A DNA stretch of 34,669 bases from Rhizobiaceae bacterium (GTDB lineage: Bacteria; Pseudomonadota; Alphaproteobacteria; Rhizobiales; Rhizobiaceae): NCBI GenBank assembly GCA_029212415.1, contig JARGOF010000054.1, forward strand, positions 1 through 34,669. The letters run 5' to 3'. Position 1 is the first letter of the stretch, and each line of letters opens with the position of its first letter. Below, one piece after another: positions 34,084-34,669 of this stretch. The notes below the pieces were generated by a model. The model was not told the DNA's origin, did no database searches, and worked only from the letters and a program-made list of their open reading frames with translations. Position numbers and translations under genes: made by a program.

Positions 34084-34669
34084 TCCGAGCAATGGAAAAG
34101 AGCTGCGAAATCTGCTTCCCCTTGGAGACTTTCGTTTCAGCCTTGAAAATATGATTGATTGCCTGCATCTGCAAAATCGGGGGCATCTGCCTGAGTTGCA
34201 AAATCCCCATACCTATTCAGAAAAAATTCAATGGCTGAAGCTGCACGACCAGATGACGGAGCAAGTCATTTGTTGCAACAAGATTCTGGCCAGAACGTTC
34301 GTGTCGGAAAGAATCGGCCAAGAATACCTGCCCGAATTGTATCATGTTTCAACACACATTGATGATCCGCAGTTTGGACAAATCAAATTGCCTTTCATGC
34401 TGAAAACCAACCATGATTCCGGCTCTGTTTTCCATATTCATGATCAACCCGATCTTCAACGGGCGTTGAAGGCCGTCGGCAGGAAACTTCAAAAACCCTA
34501 TGGCGTTCTGACCGGTGAATGGGCCTATTTCCATATCAGTCCGCTGGTTTTTGCTGAAAGGATGATGCCTGAGCCATTGGTTGAATACAAATTTCACTGT
34601 TGTGACGGCGTCGTCAAATGGGCGATCATTGTAAAGGAAAGAATTACCGGCAAGGGCAAAGGCTACGTT
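34076..34669 (+). CDS. TupA-like ATP-grasp protein, cut by the window end
   Basis: The frame from TTG at 34076 gives 198 residues and runs off the window. It has the TupA-like ATP-grasp pattern: NPHTYSEKIQWLKLHDQMT, FVSERIGQEYLPELYHV, LPFMLKTNHDSGSVFHI, GEWAYFHISPLVFAERMM and VEYKFHCCDG. TupA-like proteins are ATP-dependent ligases linked to polyglutamate-type or capsular polymers and often sit beside glycosyltransferases. I chose TTG because GGAG (34066-34069) lies 6 bases upstream and the first in-frame ATG falls 25 codons in. It overlaps the glycosyltransferase gene by eight bases, so the two are coupled. The C-terminal part lies outside the window. Confidence 0.8.
   Translation, partial: MISPSNGKELRNLLPLGDFRFSLENMIDCLHLQNRGHLPELQNPHTYSEKIQWLKLHDQMTEQVICCNKILARTFVSERIGQEYLPELYHVSTHIDDPQFGQIKLPFMLKTNHDSGSVFHIHDQPDLQRALKAVGRKLQKPYGVLTGEWAYFHISPLVFAERMMPEPLVEYKFHCCDGVVKWAIIVKERITGKGKGYV

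Noticed and set aside
1-34669. tRNA genes, CRISPR arrays, prophage or insertion-sequence transposases
   Set aside because: I looked on both strands and found no tRNA cloverleaf other than the tmRNA halves, no regularly spaced repeats and no transposase, integrase or phage gene.

Overview
The window looks like a chromosomal segment of an alphaproteobacterium of the order Hyphomicrobiales (Rhizobiales). The evidence is a circularly permuted, two-piece tmRNA gene with the tag ANDNYAEARLAA followed by an alpha-type sspB, the order thyA-folA-hflK-hflC-DUF2065-degP, a miaA/serB divergent pair, and small intergenic repeats of a type common in rhizobial genomes. The species cannot be named from the sequence alone.

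Layout. 1-312 is a non-coding leader with two good inverted repeats. 313-2205 (+) is a HerA/DUF87-type P-loop ATPase, convergent with miaA (2202-3083, -). serB (3108-4001, +) and a GNAT acetyltransferase (4001-4591, +) form an overlapping pair closed by a bidirectional terminator. Then comes a long leftward block: thyA-folA (ATGA overlap), hflK-hflC (TAATG overlap), a DUF2065 membrane protein and the periplasmic protease degP. A DUF2853 gene (-) and repeats lie upstream of thyA. From 11 kb rightward come ssrA (tmRNA), sspB, a DUF4169 gene and a ribbon-helix-helix gene, tightly packed. A 4-kb AsmA-family gene (-) and a D-lactate dehydrogenase-type flavoenzyme (-) follow. Rightward again: a hotdog thioesterase overlapping a ClC chloride channel, a RIO-like kinase with an acyl-CoA-synthetase-like C-terminal module, and a fusion of protein-isoaspartate methyltransferase with erythromycin esterase. 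A frameshifted stress-protein gene (-) is followed by uvrD/pcrA, a Tat-exported CpdB-type nucleotidase, an NAD-dependent epimerase and gamma-glutamyltransferase. A mobile-element-like inverted-repeat unit covers the stop codon of ggt, followed by a tiny membrane protein. The last 1.5 kb is AT-richer and carries a DXD glycosyltransferase and a TupA-like ATP-grasp gene cut by the window edge, probably the start of a surface-polysaccharide locus.

How the genes work together. The most coherent theme is protein quality control. HflKC (regulator of the FtsH protease), DUF2065 and DegP act at the membrane and in the periplasm. tmRNA tags stalled nascent chains, and SspB hands tagged proteins to ClpXP. 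thyA and folA are the linked thymidylate pair. cpdB and ggt are both periplasmic scavenging enzymes.

Most of the window is ordinary core chromosome. I did not find a convincing new multi-gene system. The better candidates for a second look are the kinase/ANL-C fusion, the methyltransferase/esterase fusion, the structured repeat next to ggt, the frameshifted stress gene and the incomplete glycan locus at the right edge.
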